Shown piece after piece: positions 34,076 through 47,800 of a stretch of 64,000 nt of DNA. Each line of letters starts with the position of its first letter. The stretch's first letter is position 1. Below the pieces are notes generated by a model that saw only the letters and a list, made by a program, of their open reading frames with translations, made no database searches and was not told where the DNA came from. Origin of the DNA: Apiospora phragmitis (lineage: Eukaryota; Ascomycota; Sordariomycetes; Amphisphaeriales; Apiosporaceae); NCBI GenBank assembly GCA_038363925.1, contig JAQQWL010000015.1:868001-932000 (forward strand), read 5' to 3'. A program made the translations under genes and the position numbers.

Positions 34076-37000
34076 AAGCACCCCTCCACGGACCACCCCT
34101 TCGCGGACTAGAAAACCTACTAAACACACCCTTTTAATTAAAAGTTATTTCTATAGCTAAAATTAGTCAGGACATACTATTTTCTAGTATTTCTAATAAT
34201 AATATAGTCCTTTATCTCCGTTCTATTGTCTTCTATTCCCTCTATATCGTTCTGTGGCCTACTTAGCACCTCAACGTTAGTAGATTCGTCCTCAAATATA
34301 ACCCTACCCCTTAACCTCCGCTTAGCCCGTCGTATATCAGCTATACGAACAAATCGCTATCCCGGTACGATTCTTACCTTTTAACGTATCTTAGTAGTCT
34401 TTTTACTAAGTTTAGTTTGAAAATAGTTAATTTAAGCCTCGAAGCTCGCGATTTTATTAGTTTATTTATTAAAGGCCTTGTTAACCTTATAAATAAAGAG
34501 TTTTAAAAAAGAGAGGTTAAAAATAAAATTTATAACGGCTAGTTTTCGATTATTATTTCTTAATGCTTAATTATTAAAGGGTATTTTAATAGGCGTTAAG
34601 GTTAATTCGGTAACGAAATCGGGCGTTAATTCCTTATTAATTATTAGGGGTAGCTTTGGATATAATTAGGCGACACCTTTATCCTTTAGGATAATATATT
34701 TCGATAATAAAGGTTTCGATTAATCCCGCGGATAAATCTTAGTTGTTTTCTAGGTATTTTAGATCGTCGAAGGAATTAAAACGTTAATCCTAGCTTGGCG
34801 GTATACCTTTAATATATCTAATTTAATAGGTTTAAGTTTAAGGACCGCGTTTAGGTATACTTTTAAAAAGATTCTTAGCCTTTTTTTTAATAGCCCGAAG
34901 ACCCTTATATTTAAAACCTATATAATATAATTATAGTGTGGCTTATAAAAGACGAGCTATATTTTATTAATAAAATAAAGCTATAAAAAATCTTCGTTTA
35001 TATATAAATTATAGCCGTTATAAATTAAAACGACCTATTTATTACCGTAACGAGACCGAATATAAGGAATAAAAATATTTTAAATTTAATTTAATGTTAT
35101 AGGATTATTGGTCCACCCTCTAGGCGATGCTTTAAACCGCTAGTCATCCTAAAGATGGCCATTTTAGTCTGGAAACCACTGGCTTTAGACGTCGGCCCTT
35201 TTGAAAATAACCAGCGGCGGGAGGGCTACCCTATTATAACCTATACACTTTAGGGCAGTAATCTATTCCCCTTTTTCGACGTCTTTTTTAAAGGCTAGAT
35301 GGCTAGTAGTTTCGGCAACCACCTAGTGGTCACCGTTAACGCTTTAACCGATGCTTATTTCGTTAATATTATAGAAGCGTTTAAAAGGGATATTAGCTAA
35401 CTCTGAGGTATTAAGTCTATCGAAAAAGACGTTAATATTAGCGATAATTACCTTATTAACGCGGCTATAATTAATTATTTTAAACCTGGTGGTTTTGACG
35501 GACTCGTTTCTAGCTAAAAATCGGGTATACCAACGTTACCCTAGCGTATAGGACGCCCCGGAAGCGTTCAGCATCCGTTAAGCTATATATCTGAACTTGA
35601 CGAGCGTTAGCGCGAAGCCTAGTCTAGCCTGGCCGATGGCCTAATTCGCTAATTAAGTTTTAAGAAATGGTGATAATACTTGCCGGTCCTTATTCAGCTC
35701 TTATTGCGTCGATATACCGGCTAGGCGCCGTATAACGTAGGATCGGTCGGTATCCTATCTACGGACGGCTTCGCGAATACCTAGTCCGAGTTTTATGTTA
35801 CGTATCGCAGCCTACGCGCGTCTTGAAATATTAAACGACGATATAAAGAGATAACTAGAAAAAAACGAATAAAATAATAATAACGTATCTTATAAGCGAA
35901 TATTCTATATAAGCGAATATCCTATTCTTTTATACCCTTTTTAATAAAATATAAGTTAATTTTATTATAACGTATTTAAAATATTAAAATTAATCGGAAT
36001 CCTTATTTTTAGATACTTCTATATTATTTTAATAAGTACGCGTATTATGCCTAGGCTCTCCGTAGATTTTATAGCGTTATAAGCGTGTTTTAAACGTCCT
36101 TGTACGACTACTCCTCCGACGCGATTCGTTTTATAACTATTTATTAATATCCTTTTAAAACTATAAGTTTTTTTTAGCTTATATACGAAGTGATTTTTTA
36201 TTTTGTAATCGTTTCTTTTTTATACGGCGGCGCCGGCTAAGTATTTTATTTACTTTTTAAAGTGTCGCGTTTTTATTTTTTAAAAGAGTAACTCGGTATA
36301 TAATATGCGTTATAGCCTTTACGATCTGGTTAAGGCTAGTTAAAATAAATATCGGAGAGTTATTTTATTATTGTACGATACGGTTTCGAACGTATTCGGT
36401 TTAGGATTAAGTATTAATCGGGTTGTTTAAGGTTTTTAATTCCTAAGGAAGAGGTAGGTCGGAAGACGTCCCCGGAGGTGTTAAAGTACGTAGCTTTATA
36501 TTTAATTGTGAAATAATATATTCCGGATTGTACGGGACGAGTCCTGTTTTTCGAAAGCCTCCTCGTATATTCGAAACGGTGAAAATCGCTTGGAACGCTT
36601 TTAAAAACGCTGGTAGGAAGTCCTCCTTTAAGATATAGGTTATATACGCCCGTATAAAATATTTAATTTCTTTTTTGTATGTTTTTTTAATGTATGAAAA
36701 TAGCCGATATTAAGAGGTTAGAGTTTATACGATAAATAAGAAAATATATAAAGTATAATAATCGAGTTCTTTTTATAATAGAGTTCGAAAGTTATTAAGT
36801 AGTAGCTTTCGTGGCCGTTTAGGATTAAGAGGCGATAACGATTTTTTATACGAGACCTAATATATTAATTAAAGTATTAAATCTAGTTTTCGCTTTTTTT
36901 ATTTATAATTTAATTATTTTTAATAATTACGATTACTTAGTTTTTTAGTAATAGGCTATTTTCGTATTAAAAAAAGAGGTGCGTTTTCCCGGTAAAGATA

Positions 37001-37863
37001 ATATATAGAGGGATAGCGTAACCGTGTAATTTAATATTTTAAATAATTATAACTTATTCCCGGTTCTTTTATTATATTACCTTAAGCTTTTTATATTAAT
37101 TAAAAGTGGTTATAATTATTTCGGACGAGATTTAATTTATAAAAAAGCCGGTCTCGTTAAAGTTATAGATATCTTCTTTTTAGATCCTATATTTATAAAT
37201 TATATTCCGTACGAAGGTAAATTACGCGCGATACGCGTCGGGATTTTCGTAAAGGATTTTTTAATAATCGATTTTTCGGTTAAAACGTGTCCGGAGATTT
37301 AGTTATTATTATACGAAATTAAAGGCTTAATTAACGCCGACGCGTTCCGTATTATATAAATTAAGTAATTAATTCGTTATATTTTTTATATTACTTAGTT
37401 AGGGAAAAAACGATCGCGTATTTAAATTAATAATATATTAAATAATCGTATTTTTTTCGGAATTTAAAAGCTTTCGAAAATTCGTAAATATTTCGTGTCG
37501 TATAAGTTAACTATTTCGTTTACGTTATAAAGTTTTTAATAAAACGTAATAAATTAATACAGCTTTTTATATATTTAAAATTAAGTCTTTTTAGAACGCT
37601 TAAAACGTTAGAATTATATTACTTTTTTTTTAAAGTTATAATATTTTCGGACGTAAAAGAATATAAAAAAAGATTAAAGCTATAAAGAAATTTATAAAAG
37701 TGGAACATTCGCTTATATAAGATATTCGCTTATAGGATACGTTAGTATATATAATTAAGAAGTAAAGGTAATAAGAGAAATCTATATTATTATTTAAAGG
37801 TTTAACGCGTTTATAGAGCGAAACGGGGTGGTCCGTAAAGGGGTGGTCCGTGGAGGGGTGTTT
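34076..37863 (-). mobile_element. Tc1/mariner-Pogo element W, RIP-degraded, split by element Z1
   Basis: Ends at TA targets (34074-34075 and 37864-37865) with inverted termini AAGCACCCCTCCACGGACC and, in reverse, AAACACCCCTCCACGGACC; the CCACGGACCACCCCT word is repeated within the terminus. Without Z1 it is about 1.9 kb, the usual Pogo/Fot size. Minus-strand frames show the DDE transposase: GFALTLVKFRY, FKKDVEKGEQITALKCIGYN, ALPPLVIFKRADVQSQWFPD, then GLLKKRLRIFLKVYLNAVLK. It is inserted in the RNase H part of Copia X2. Confidence 0.9.
35883..37742 (-). mobile_element. Tc1/mariner-Pogo element Z1, complete (1860 bp), RIP-degraded, inside W
   Basis: Flanked by TA (35881-35882 and 37743-37744). 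Termini ACGTATCTTATAAGCGAATA and its inverted partner at 37700-37742 each carry two copies of AAGCGAATAT. The transposase sense is minus; the stretch 36460-37742 is the reverse complement of Z2. No open frame survives. Confidence 0.92.
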
Positions 37864-40800
37864 TAGCTTATACCTAGCTTAATTAAGTAGTTATAAAGTG
37901 ATTTCGAGTTTATATAAAAGGTTATTAAAATATTTTAAAATTTTAAAATTTATATAATTCTTTTAAGTATAGTATTTAATATAATGCCGTTATTTATACC
38001 GGAAGTTATATTATATAGTTCGTTAATTAATACGCTTTTAATAACTCTTTTATATTTAATTAAGTTTTAATAAATAATATTATTTCAAAATTTAGAATTT
38101 ATTTTTTATATAATAAATGTTTTAGCTTATTAAGATTAAGTATCCGAGTTAAGAGGTTAAGTCTTCGTTATTTACGAATAAGCCGTTAATAAAGATATAT
38201 ATCTTCGTATAGTAAAAGTTAAGCGGAATGTATTTTAAACCGCGTATTTAATTCTAAATCTATTAATTAATCCGTATATTTAGGTTTTCGATATCCTTAT
38301 TTTTTAAGGTTTATATTTAAGCGGCGATAAATAGGTTATACGCTGTTTATAATTAATAAATAAATACGAAATATACTCCTCTCGTATATTAAGAGACGTA
38401 CTGCTAGCTTTTATCGATAGTTTTTAGGTCAATAAGCTTTAATTAGTTAACCTGTCTTTTTTATTTAAAAAAGATATTATATAATTCTAATCGAATCTTG
38501 CCTCCGTTAAACTCGATCGGCTTATTTTCGGTTAAAATATTTTTTAATTTTATACTGAATTATGTTTTTATTAACTTTTTTTCCTCTTTTTTTAAAAAAA
38601 AGGGCTATAACGAAGTTAAACGTATCGTCGGTTTATATTATTATAATGCCGAAAATATCCGGTTTTTTTATAATAAATAATAAATAAGCGTTATATATTA
38701 ATGTAATTATTTTTAAATTTTATATATAATAATTATAATACGTTTTAAATTAATAAAATTTTAATTTTATAAGTTCGTATAGAGGTAATAAAATTTAAAA
38801 TAATGTTTTTTTAAGGTATTAAGTTTTTAATTTTATTAATAAACGTATATAAATTAATCGGTTTAACTTATTATACAATTAAATATACGCCTATATAATA
38901 TTACGTAGCTCGTTTTATATATTAAAGTTTCGGATTAAAGTCGGTTTAAAAACTAAAAAGAGTCTTTAGCTCATCCGTTAAATTATTAATAACTAAATTA
39001 AAATAGCCTCTTTTTCTATATTTTTATAGCCTTATATTATAAGCTTAAATTTCTCGTATAGCTTTATAATTTTACTTTTAATCTCTTATACGAGCCGTGT
39101 TTTTAAGATTCTCCGCCGGTATACTTATTCGGGTCGAATTGAATAAATTCGAAAACCTTTCGTATAGCGAGATTATTAATCTTTTCTACGTTAGACTTTT
39201 AGAATAGGTATCTGGACGAGGTAATAACCTTGTTTTGTCGGAGTTTAACTATTAAATTGTAATTTTCTTATTCTTTTTAAGTAAGGAATATAGCGGCTTG
39301 AGCGTTCTAGAGTAGATATTTTCTAAGTCGTTTTCGGCCGCGTTATACGGGAGCTACCGTAATTTCTTCGGTTATCGGTTCGGTATTTAGGATATTTACC
39401 AGCTATTTTAGATCTGGTTATGTATCCGGCTCGTTACGCGGTTTTTCGGCCTCTTCTTAATAATACGGCTTAATTTAAATTACTCGAAAGGCTTTTAAAC
39501 CGTTTAAGGTATCTACCCGGATCGTATAGTTTTTAATAGTTATTATTTTATATAGTTCGGTTTATTTTTCTTTTTCCCGCTAAATTAAGACTTTATTCCG
39601 AAGCGAGAGTATTAAGATATTATAAATAACTAGTTTATTTCGAGTATTTAAAGCTCGGTAGATATCGATATTTACGTATATTTTCCGAAGTATTTTTATT
39701 ATTTTCCGTACGGTTTTTCTTCGTGCTTAGATTTTTGATAACGGTAGTAAGTTCCCGTTAATACGAAAGTATATTTTAAATACGAGTAAGGTAGGAACTA
39801 GGCTATCGGGGCCAGCCGTATTATTTAAAACTTTAATTATTATTTAAAGTATTATTTCGGTATTTATATAATAACCGAGATTTTTTTATAAAATATCGAA
39901 AGTTTTATATAACGGAATATATACTCGTTTAATTTTATTTATTATTTAATAAGTTTTAATAAATATTTATTTATAAGTAATTCTTATTATTTATATATAG
40001 TTTCGAAATTTTTTTTAAAAATACGTGTTCGAATTATTAGAGATATAATTAAAAGGTTTTTAATATATATATATTTAATATTTATAAAAAGTATTTTAAA
40101 TATTTTATACGTTAAGCGAATATAAGAATATAGCCGTTTAAAAAAATATATTTAAATCGATTATATAAAGTACGTTTTATTTATTAATATAAATAATATT
40201 TATAATAATTTCGTAATTAAAATTATATTTATTTTATAATGAGAATTTAAATCTTTATAATATTAAATTATACGTTTAATATTAAAAATAAAACTTTTAA
40301 ATCTCGTCGAGAATAATAAAATTAATATCGTTATAATCGGCGTTTTTTAAAAAAATATAAAGCTTTTTTATATAAGGGTATTTAAAATATTAATAAAAGT
40401 ATCGAAACTGTTTTTTAATAAAATATAACGTCGTTTTTATATAGCCGGTATTAAAAAACGGGTGTCCTTATTTTTTAATTATAAAAAATATTTCGTTATT
40501 TTTTTATATAATAAAATTAAAAATATTATTATAATACGTTTTAAGCCGGTTAATATTATATAATAAGAATAAAAAAAAGTTATAATATTTAAAATATAAT
40601 ATTTTATTATTTTTAATAAGTTTTATATATCGATTATTTTAATTAATAAAATAAGCTTTAAATTTTCGAACTTGATCTTAACGCTTTTCGAGGTTTAATT
40701 AATTCGTATATCTGGGTTTTTTTATATGTAAGCTTTTATTTAAAGCTTTCCGATTATTAAAAATAAGGCGGCGCCGGTATTTTAAAGCTTTTTTTAATAA

Positions 40801-42954
40801 GTCTAGCTATATAAGTTATTAAGGTTAAACTAGTCGGCTTATATAATAGTTTCTGAATAAATATCTTTATTAATAAGCCGGTAATAGAACGCGGCGTTTA
40901 TTAAGTAAGTAATGTTTTATTATATATCTTCCGGATTAAGGTACTCGTACTCTTTTTTATTATTTTTTAACTCTTTTTTATTTTTTTTTTTAGTTTTAAA
41001 TAAACGTTTCGTATTTATTTTAAAAAAGGGGGCCTTATTTAATATTATTATATACTTAGAGATATTAATTCCTTATTCGAAACTACTTTTTAGCTAAGTA
41101 ATTTATTAATTAATAGCTTTATTTATCATAGATTCGGTAGGTTTTTTGTTCGAACTTCCGGTTTTTATATAGTAATTTTGGTCGGAAGGTGCCGGCGGGT
41201 CGCTAGCTGCTTTCTTATCCTAATAGTTAGCTATTATATAATAATTTATTACCGTAGGCTGGTCGGTTTTTTTTTGTACGGTTATTTATAAACCGTTTAT
41301 TAATTAGGTACGTATTTATAGCTAGGTTTCGATATAATTCCTCTATTAAATATTATTCCGATAATATTTAATCCGCTATTATATTTAGCGATACGCAAAG
41401 GTTTAAAAATAACGTTTTATATATTAGCTTTTAATTAATAAGGGCCGGTATAAGCTTTAAAACTTTTCGATAAGCTTTTATAACGGAAGTATAGAGAGCG
41501 ATCTCTTTTTCGAATCCTTTTTCGAGGGCTCGTTATACGAGCTAGAGCTTATTTAATAAGATTTTTAAAACTTTAATAGGTTATTTTTCGGCGTTTTTAT
41601 TTTTTATTCGTATAAAAGAAGTTATTATTTAATCCGTAAAATATTATACGTAATTTATTATTATATTAAAGTACGAATTTATTAAATAGTATATCTCGTT
41701 TTATTTTTTTTCGGGTTTAATATAATTAAAATAAAATACCTCCGTACGGCCGGAAAAGATATTTAAAAAAATTATATAATATTAGTTTTTTAATATATCT
41801 AGCCGTCGATATATTTCGATAAATATCCGTACTTTATTATAAAAGATATTATACGGCTTACCGGTATAGTTCTTTTTTTTTTATACCTTTAAAAAGGTAA
41901 CGATTTTATTTTAATCGATTTTATTATTATAAATAGCTCGGCTTAGAAGGATATTATATTCCGTAATATACGTTAAACTAGATAATTATACGGTTTAATC
42001 CGGCGGTATCGGAGTTAAAAAAAGAAAAGGGACGATATTTTACAACGTTTAAATATTTAGGAATCTAGGGTTAAACGTCGGGCCTAAAGTGTCCCGTAGT
42101 ATCGCGAACGATTGCTCCGTACGGAAACCGGGTATTTCTCGCTTAGGCGGCGGTTATTCGACTATTTATTCTGGGGAAGGGTATGGAACATCCTCTTTTC
42201 GGGTTTCCGAAGTCGCTTTTACCGGTCGGTCCTATTAGTGTACGAGAGCGGCCGGTGGTATTAGTTATGCGAGCTTGCTTTTAAAAGATCCGCTTATCGG
42301 TATATTAACTCCGTTTCTTTCGAGGTAATAATAAAGCTCTTTTTAGAATATACGGTTAATTTAACCGAATTAGTATTCGGTCTATTCTTCGAACTTTATA
42401 TTAAACGCTTTTTAAAAGAACGTTTTTTTATTTTTAATATATAATATTTTAAAAAATATTATACGAAGTACGTTATAAATAATTCGGGTATTATTTTTTT
42501 AAAAAGCGAAATTAACGTTCTTTTTTTTAAATTATTAAAGAGATCCCGGTATTTTAGGAAACTTTTTTATATATAAATAGTTCGGGGTTTAAAGTTATCG
42601 GTCTATCTAGGTTCGATATGTCCAGGCTCGATCTCGATTCGCTAACCGTAATTAATTCTATTTTAATAAGGGTTATTATTTTATAAATCGTATAATAAAG
42701 TTATTTAAATATATAATTATATATAATTTAATTAATTTCGCATATAATTCGGAACCTAGTTTCCTCTTTATAATATATACTCGGGAAAAAGGGTTCCTCT
42801 TTATACGGTTAATTCAGTTCGGCTTTTTTTCTGAATTTCTAACGGGCGGAAATTCTCGGGGCTTTTTAATACGGTCGCCCTTACGTTGATAAAGGCGTAA
42901 AACCGTTTTTTTACTCTTATTAATTTATAATCGCTACGGGTAATTATTAATTAA

Positions 42955-43161
42955 TATTAAATAAGCTCTCGTATATATAATAATTCCGGTTTTAATCGAG
43001 GTTTAATCGTTCTTATTTTATTATTTATTGTTATTTTTAATACGAGCTATAAAGGGTATTATATACCCCTCTTAATAAAATAAGAAAAAGGTTCGTGCGT
43101 ATAGGTACGTAATACCCTTTTTAAAGTAATATAGACAGCTTTAATTTTAGCTATTTTAATA
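42955..43161 (-). repeat. Copia LTR D (5' LTR of X2)
   Basis: On the plus strand it runs from TATTAAATAAG to CTATTTTAATA. To its left is the 5' internal region that is found after LTRs A and B. Confidence 0.88.
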
Positions 43162-43184
43162 ATTTTTATTATTATTATTATTAT

Positions 43185-43568
43185 TAAGGGACTTATTACT
43201 TAACTAAGTTAATATTAAGAAGGTATAATATTACTTATACGGTTTAAGTAGGCACCGAATACCGGATTAGTATAACCTATCCATACGAAACCCTTACGAA
43301 GGGAAGACTCGTTTTAAAAAAGGGAGCTGCCTAAGTCTATTATTAAAATAAAGACTGTTAATATTAGAATAGCAAGAACTAAGGTTTTTTATATTATTTT
43401 AAAAGGGGTGCTACGTACTTACTCGTACGAACCCTTTTCTTATTTTATTAAAAGGGGTATACGATACCCCTCGTAGCTAATATTAGAAATAAATATGAAT
43501 AATAAAATAAGAACGATTAAACCTCGATTAAAACCGGAACCACCGTACGTACGAGAGCTTATTTAATA
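43185..43568 (+). mobile_element. Copia 3' fragment with LTR E
   Basis: About 175 bp of 3' internal sequence (containing ATATTAAGAAGGTATA and ACCGGATTAGTATAACC) precede LTR E (43362-43568). The same internal end lies beside LTR C in reverse. It may be the other end of fragment X4, split by X2, with most of the X4 body missing. Confidence 0.75.
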
Positions 43569-44806
43569 AAATATGTTTTAAAAAAGCCTTAAAAACTTAT
43601 TAAATAATAGTTTATAATAATAAATATTTCTTTTAATTAAAATTAAGTTTTTATAAATCTATTACACTTTTTAATTAAAAGTATTAACTTAAAAATACTA
43701 TATTTTTAAATAATTTATTTAATTAAAGTATTATTTATAATATAATTTAAAGCTTTTTAAAGCTCTTTTTTTCAGTACTACTTTATATTAAATAACTATT
43801 AGTTTATAAAAAATATTTAAAAGAAGACAATAATGAAATAATAAATAAATTATAAAAGTTTAAAGGGGGTAAAAAATCCGGTGCCTGGTTAACTGGGGGC
43901 CCGAAAGTGGGTCTCCACCGTTACCTCCTGGGAGGCACGCACACTAGTCCCACTCGAAGCGACCACGAAGTCCTAGACAAAGCGTAAAATTAGTACTGAT
44001 AAACGAAGTCGTCTAATGAATCCAATGAAAGAGAACGCTATATTTGATTTGTGTCCTGCAGGCCATTCAACTGGTCTCAGTGGATATGAAATGTGGACCT
44101 GATAGGATGAACCAGTTTAGACCACAAGTTTTTGGATACCACTTCAGTGTTTCCATGTTACTCCTATCCCATCTTGATGAAACGAATATGATCTTGCTCG
44201 ACCTCTTACTTCACTTCATTGCCTTCTCGTTGGCATCTACCTTTGGAAATGTTCTCGTTGTGCATCAGGAGTCTGTCGTCAATACCAAACTGCCCATACT
44301 CAAGCCCATATTACGTGCCATCTTCGTTGCTGGTCGATAGCACCAAGGCAGCAGCTTCACAATCCTGTCGCACGAAACTAATGCCCATTTTATGAACGCG
44401 CAGCCTAATTCCACAACCCTCTCAGACGCAATCGAGTTTTCTAGTATGATCGACAGTGTTGGCACCGCTTAGGGATACTCTAGTGCCGTTTGGGCGTGGT
44501 CTCGTGAAGCTGACATGCAGCTGGAAATACGGAGGAATACGGAGGCGGGAAACGAGCCAATCGAACCCACAGTTGGGGGCCATGGTGGTGGGTGAGACAC
44601 AGTCACACACGCAGTAATCTTCCCCGTGGCCGTAGGACTTATGTACAGCGTAGCCTTTACAAGCACGCCGACCTGACGTCTTAAAGCCATGAGGCTCTTT
44701 GATTGTGACCTTTCGCAGCACCGATCGCAAACGATTCGCCTTCAGGCTACATCTCTGTCACTCGTATCTACGCATGAGTCTCAAATGGCCGTAATCTGCC
44801 CTCGCT
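43569..44806. other. Right margin of the island and promoter region of the next gene
   Basis: AT-rich, stop-filled sequence continues to about 43860, then normal composition resumes abruptly at GGTGCCTGGTTAACTGGG. From 43870 to 44806 there are only short frames (98 codons plus at 44044; 102 codons minus at 44422) without motifs. Confidence 0.5.
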
Positions 44807-47800
44807 ATGGCGACCTCTGCCAATGAATCCGACGGTCCCATTGACGATTCAATTGTCATGACAGACAAGGAGGCCACGGGGCCAAATGTGCAAGTACCCG
44901 GCAGCGAAACAGCGAGAGATGATGGGGTCGCGACATTCGACGCTACAGAAGCCCCATGGGAAGCTTCAATCCGCAGCAGCCTCTCGCACTGGGACCCGGA
45001 ACCGGGGTTTGCCCACGTGGACGGCGAGATCGGTGGGTCAGGCTATAACGAAACCAAGACGGACATCATCGCCATCCCGTGCCCAGGTGCCTCGCCCGTG
45101 GAAACATGGATGCGCGAGCCTCTGCCAGACGGCTACTTTGGGCACCCGACCAACAGAGAGCTCGACTCCCATCCCGCCCTCAAAGAGTTCTCGGGCCGCA
45201 CGATCCTGTCGCCGGCCATCAATAGGGCGTTGCCCAAGGCGAAGCACCTCTGGATTCGACAGGGCATTAGACGGGAGGCTAATACGGCTCGCGTGATGCT
45301 CTACAGGCACCGAGAACTTCGGGAAGGTCTTACACTTGACGACTTGGCTGAAGACTTACTCGATCAGCTTCACAAAACCCGTGACTTGTCAAAGAATCGG
45401 CCCTTGTTCTTCATCTGCCACAGTATAGGTGGTCTCGTGGCGAAGTTGGCATTGGCCAAGGCAAGCGAGAGAGAAGATATGCGCTGGCTCATCTTCCACA
45501 CACATGGAATGACATTCTTTGGTACTTCCTCCTCTCAACAGACCGCAACAGTGCAGTACTCCCGTGTGCTAATGATTGGAACCAGCAACTCCCCATCTTG
45601 GCTCGAGCTACTTATCTATGCCTAACCTGAGGGAGAGCATTCAACATCTGCTTCACCTCTCACAACCTTGGCCGAGGTCCATCACTGAGGAGCTGCGACT
45701 CAACCACAAACAGTTGCTGCGTATCCATGACGTCTTCCGAGATATCGCGAGCGAAATGCGTATATGGACCTTCTACGAGACGAAGGACTCCCAGCTGTCT
45801 GGCCTAGGCTCCTCAGACTTTGACGAGGTCCACTTCAGCGCCCCTTTGGCTTCTATCAAGTCTAGTTTGCTCAGCAGCACACACGAACAGCCATATTCCC
45901 TCGATTGTACCCATGCTGACTGTGCATCGTTCGGGCCCGATCATCTCCGGATCATGCATGCCTACCTTCTTGATCTTGCAGAGGCTGTAGCCAAGGCACA
46001 ATCTATCAGTTTCCAGACAGCACATCACCCCTTACGATTAGGCCAGAGCATCAAGCTCGAACTAATAGGGTTTTACGAGGACCCGGATCCCGTGTCCACC
46101 AACGATATGAGACTATATGTGTCCAAACACCATCTCGACGAGTTCTTGGATAAGGGTCCTGAACGCTGTCTACAGGAGCGATTAAACGCCGTCGCGGCCA
46201 AACAACATTACCGGCCGCAAACGCTTACTTCAGCGGCCAATGACAGCATCCGGTCTGGTGCACTAGGTATTAGGAATATGGTTGAAGGTTTCTTCGGTAC
46301 ACTACCAAGGCCCAGGAGCTCCCAATTGCATCTGACGGATCATGAAGGCAGAGCATCACCAGAGATAGTCGTGACCAGCCATGCATCAGGAACGCCCTCT
46401 GTCACCGACACATCGGCGCAATCTGTGCCAAGTGCTGCCCCAAAGCGCGCAAGGGAACTCACAGTGCCTTCGTTATCAACCCCTGGTTATCGCCGCCCAT
46501 CTAGCCGAAGCAGCAGCCAAAGCCGCCGTGAAAGGCCTAGGAGTGACGAGGTCCATCGAACTTCATTCGACCCTACTTCTGTTGGTATTTCGCCACGTAC
46601 GATACTATCTCAACAGGAGCCAGAACCGTCAGGGGAAGAGCGAGTGCATTTATCAGAAGTCGAAATCCAGGATTCTTCAGTCCACGGACGTGATCAAGAG
46701 CATCAAGTTGACCACGCCACAGCTCTCAACGATCTAACGGCAGGCTTCTCTAGACCAAATCCAAAAAAAAGGAAGTTCATGTGGATCCATCTGCCTTTCA
46801 ACAACCCTTATTGGGTCAAGGTAAGCAAAGCAGTGATCGTTGCCTTGAGTGTTAATCACAGCGCTAACACGACTAATAGAGTATATTCAACAAGCTAGCT
46901 GAAAGTCAACATCAGACGTACTCGAGGCTTCTCCGCAATGAGAATTGGGTTGATAGACATGTTCGAGGCCGGCATGCTCAAGCCCATTCTTCCTATGTGA
47001 GGCCAGGTTGTAACTACATTACTTCCGAGTCTCGTAAGTCCATCCTGCTGTCTCCGCCACAAAATGGCCATGTTAATAACGTTTTAGACTCGCCGCGGCC
47101 CTCGTCGCCAAGTATCAGCGGGCGTAGTAATCCCGGCAGCCCTATACCATCACATTTGTACCTGTACCTTCCATACCTCCATTTTGACACCTACAAGAAC
47201 GTCATCAAGCGCCGTAAGACCATCAGGCGGCGCTTGGGGATTGGTAGGGCCAGGCCGGTTCCGAAGGACATCGCCGACGAGGAGTCCCTAGAGACGCGGG
47301 TGACCTGGGAGTACATTGGTCACGATCCACCTTTGCACCCACGAAGAACTCTGGATCAGTACGGCTATCCATCACTTCGTGACACGTATGCAAGGGATGA
47401 TGACCAGATGTTGTACAAGCTCACCAAAGAACGCGCGGCGCTTACCAAGAATAAGAAACGCCACTTGATCGGCGACGCGCTGACAGCGACTTCTCCGGCG
47501 GGCCGGCTGGCGATGTTCACCAATCGGATCAAGAAAGCTGACGCCATGCTCACGGATGACGAGTCCCAGTCGTCGGATGATGAAGATGAGATACTGGATG
47601 GGAATCTGCTCATGGTCGATCAGCTATGGTTGTGGGCTGTGGACATGACGACACTGACCACGTTCTTCCCTAAACGCGAGTCACATCCGTCAGAGGGGCC
47701 TATGTTTCAACAGGCAGATCTGAGAAACAGCGTCTACAATGAGTTAAATGGGGACTTGACCGGGAGATGTGACAACGCGTTAGACCTAGCGGCCTTTACT

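Larger units (their letters stand above)
32447..43161 (-). mobile_element. Ty1/Copia retrotransposon X2, complete between two LTRs, RIP-degraded, with nested Pogo elements
   Basis: 207-bp LTRs lie at 42955-43161 (5') and 32447-32653 (3'), both in minus orientation. Without the nested Pogo elements the copy is about 6.9 kb. Minus-strand frames, reading TAA/TAG as lost Gln, show the fungal Copia order: Gag-like region (42.6-41.1 kb), integrase region (about 40.7-39.2 kb), reverse transcriptase end (TDDTFNFVIALFF, then FNGGKIRLELYN, 38660-38470), RNase H (LKYIPLNFYYTKIYIFINGL, FVNNEDLTSQLGYLI, 38270-38080), and the pol C-terminus (IDNRDNPVNTFTKVSLNKAF, RIEAYIERLNSYSE, near 33970-33850). The RNase H is split by the Pogo insertion at 34076-37863. 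The 5-bp flanks (ATAAT and ATTTT) do not match, so the outer borders may have been rearranged. Confidence 0.88.

Noticed and set aside
38498..41097. Short plus-strand hydrophobic frames (38498-38680, 40912-41097)
   Set aside because: They are antisense to the Copia X2 pol and gag relics and reflect AT-rich codons.
19214..43568. A centromere
   Set aside because: AT-richness and nested RIP-mutated elements are also typical of dispersed heterochromatin islands; no positive centromere evidence can be read from sequence alone.
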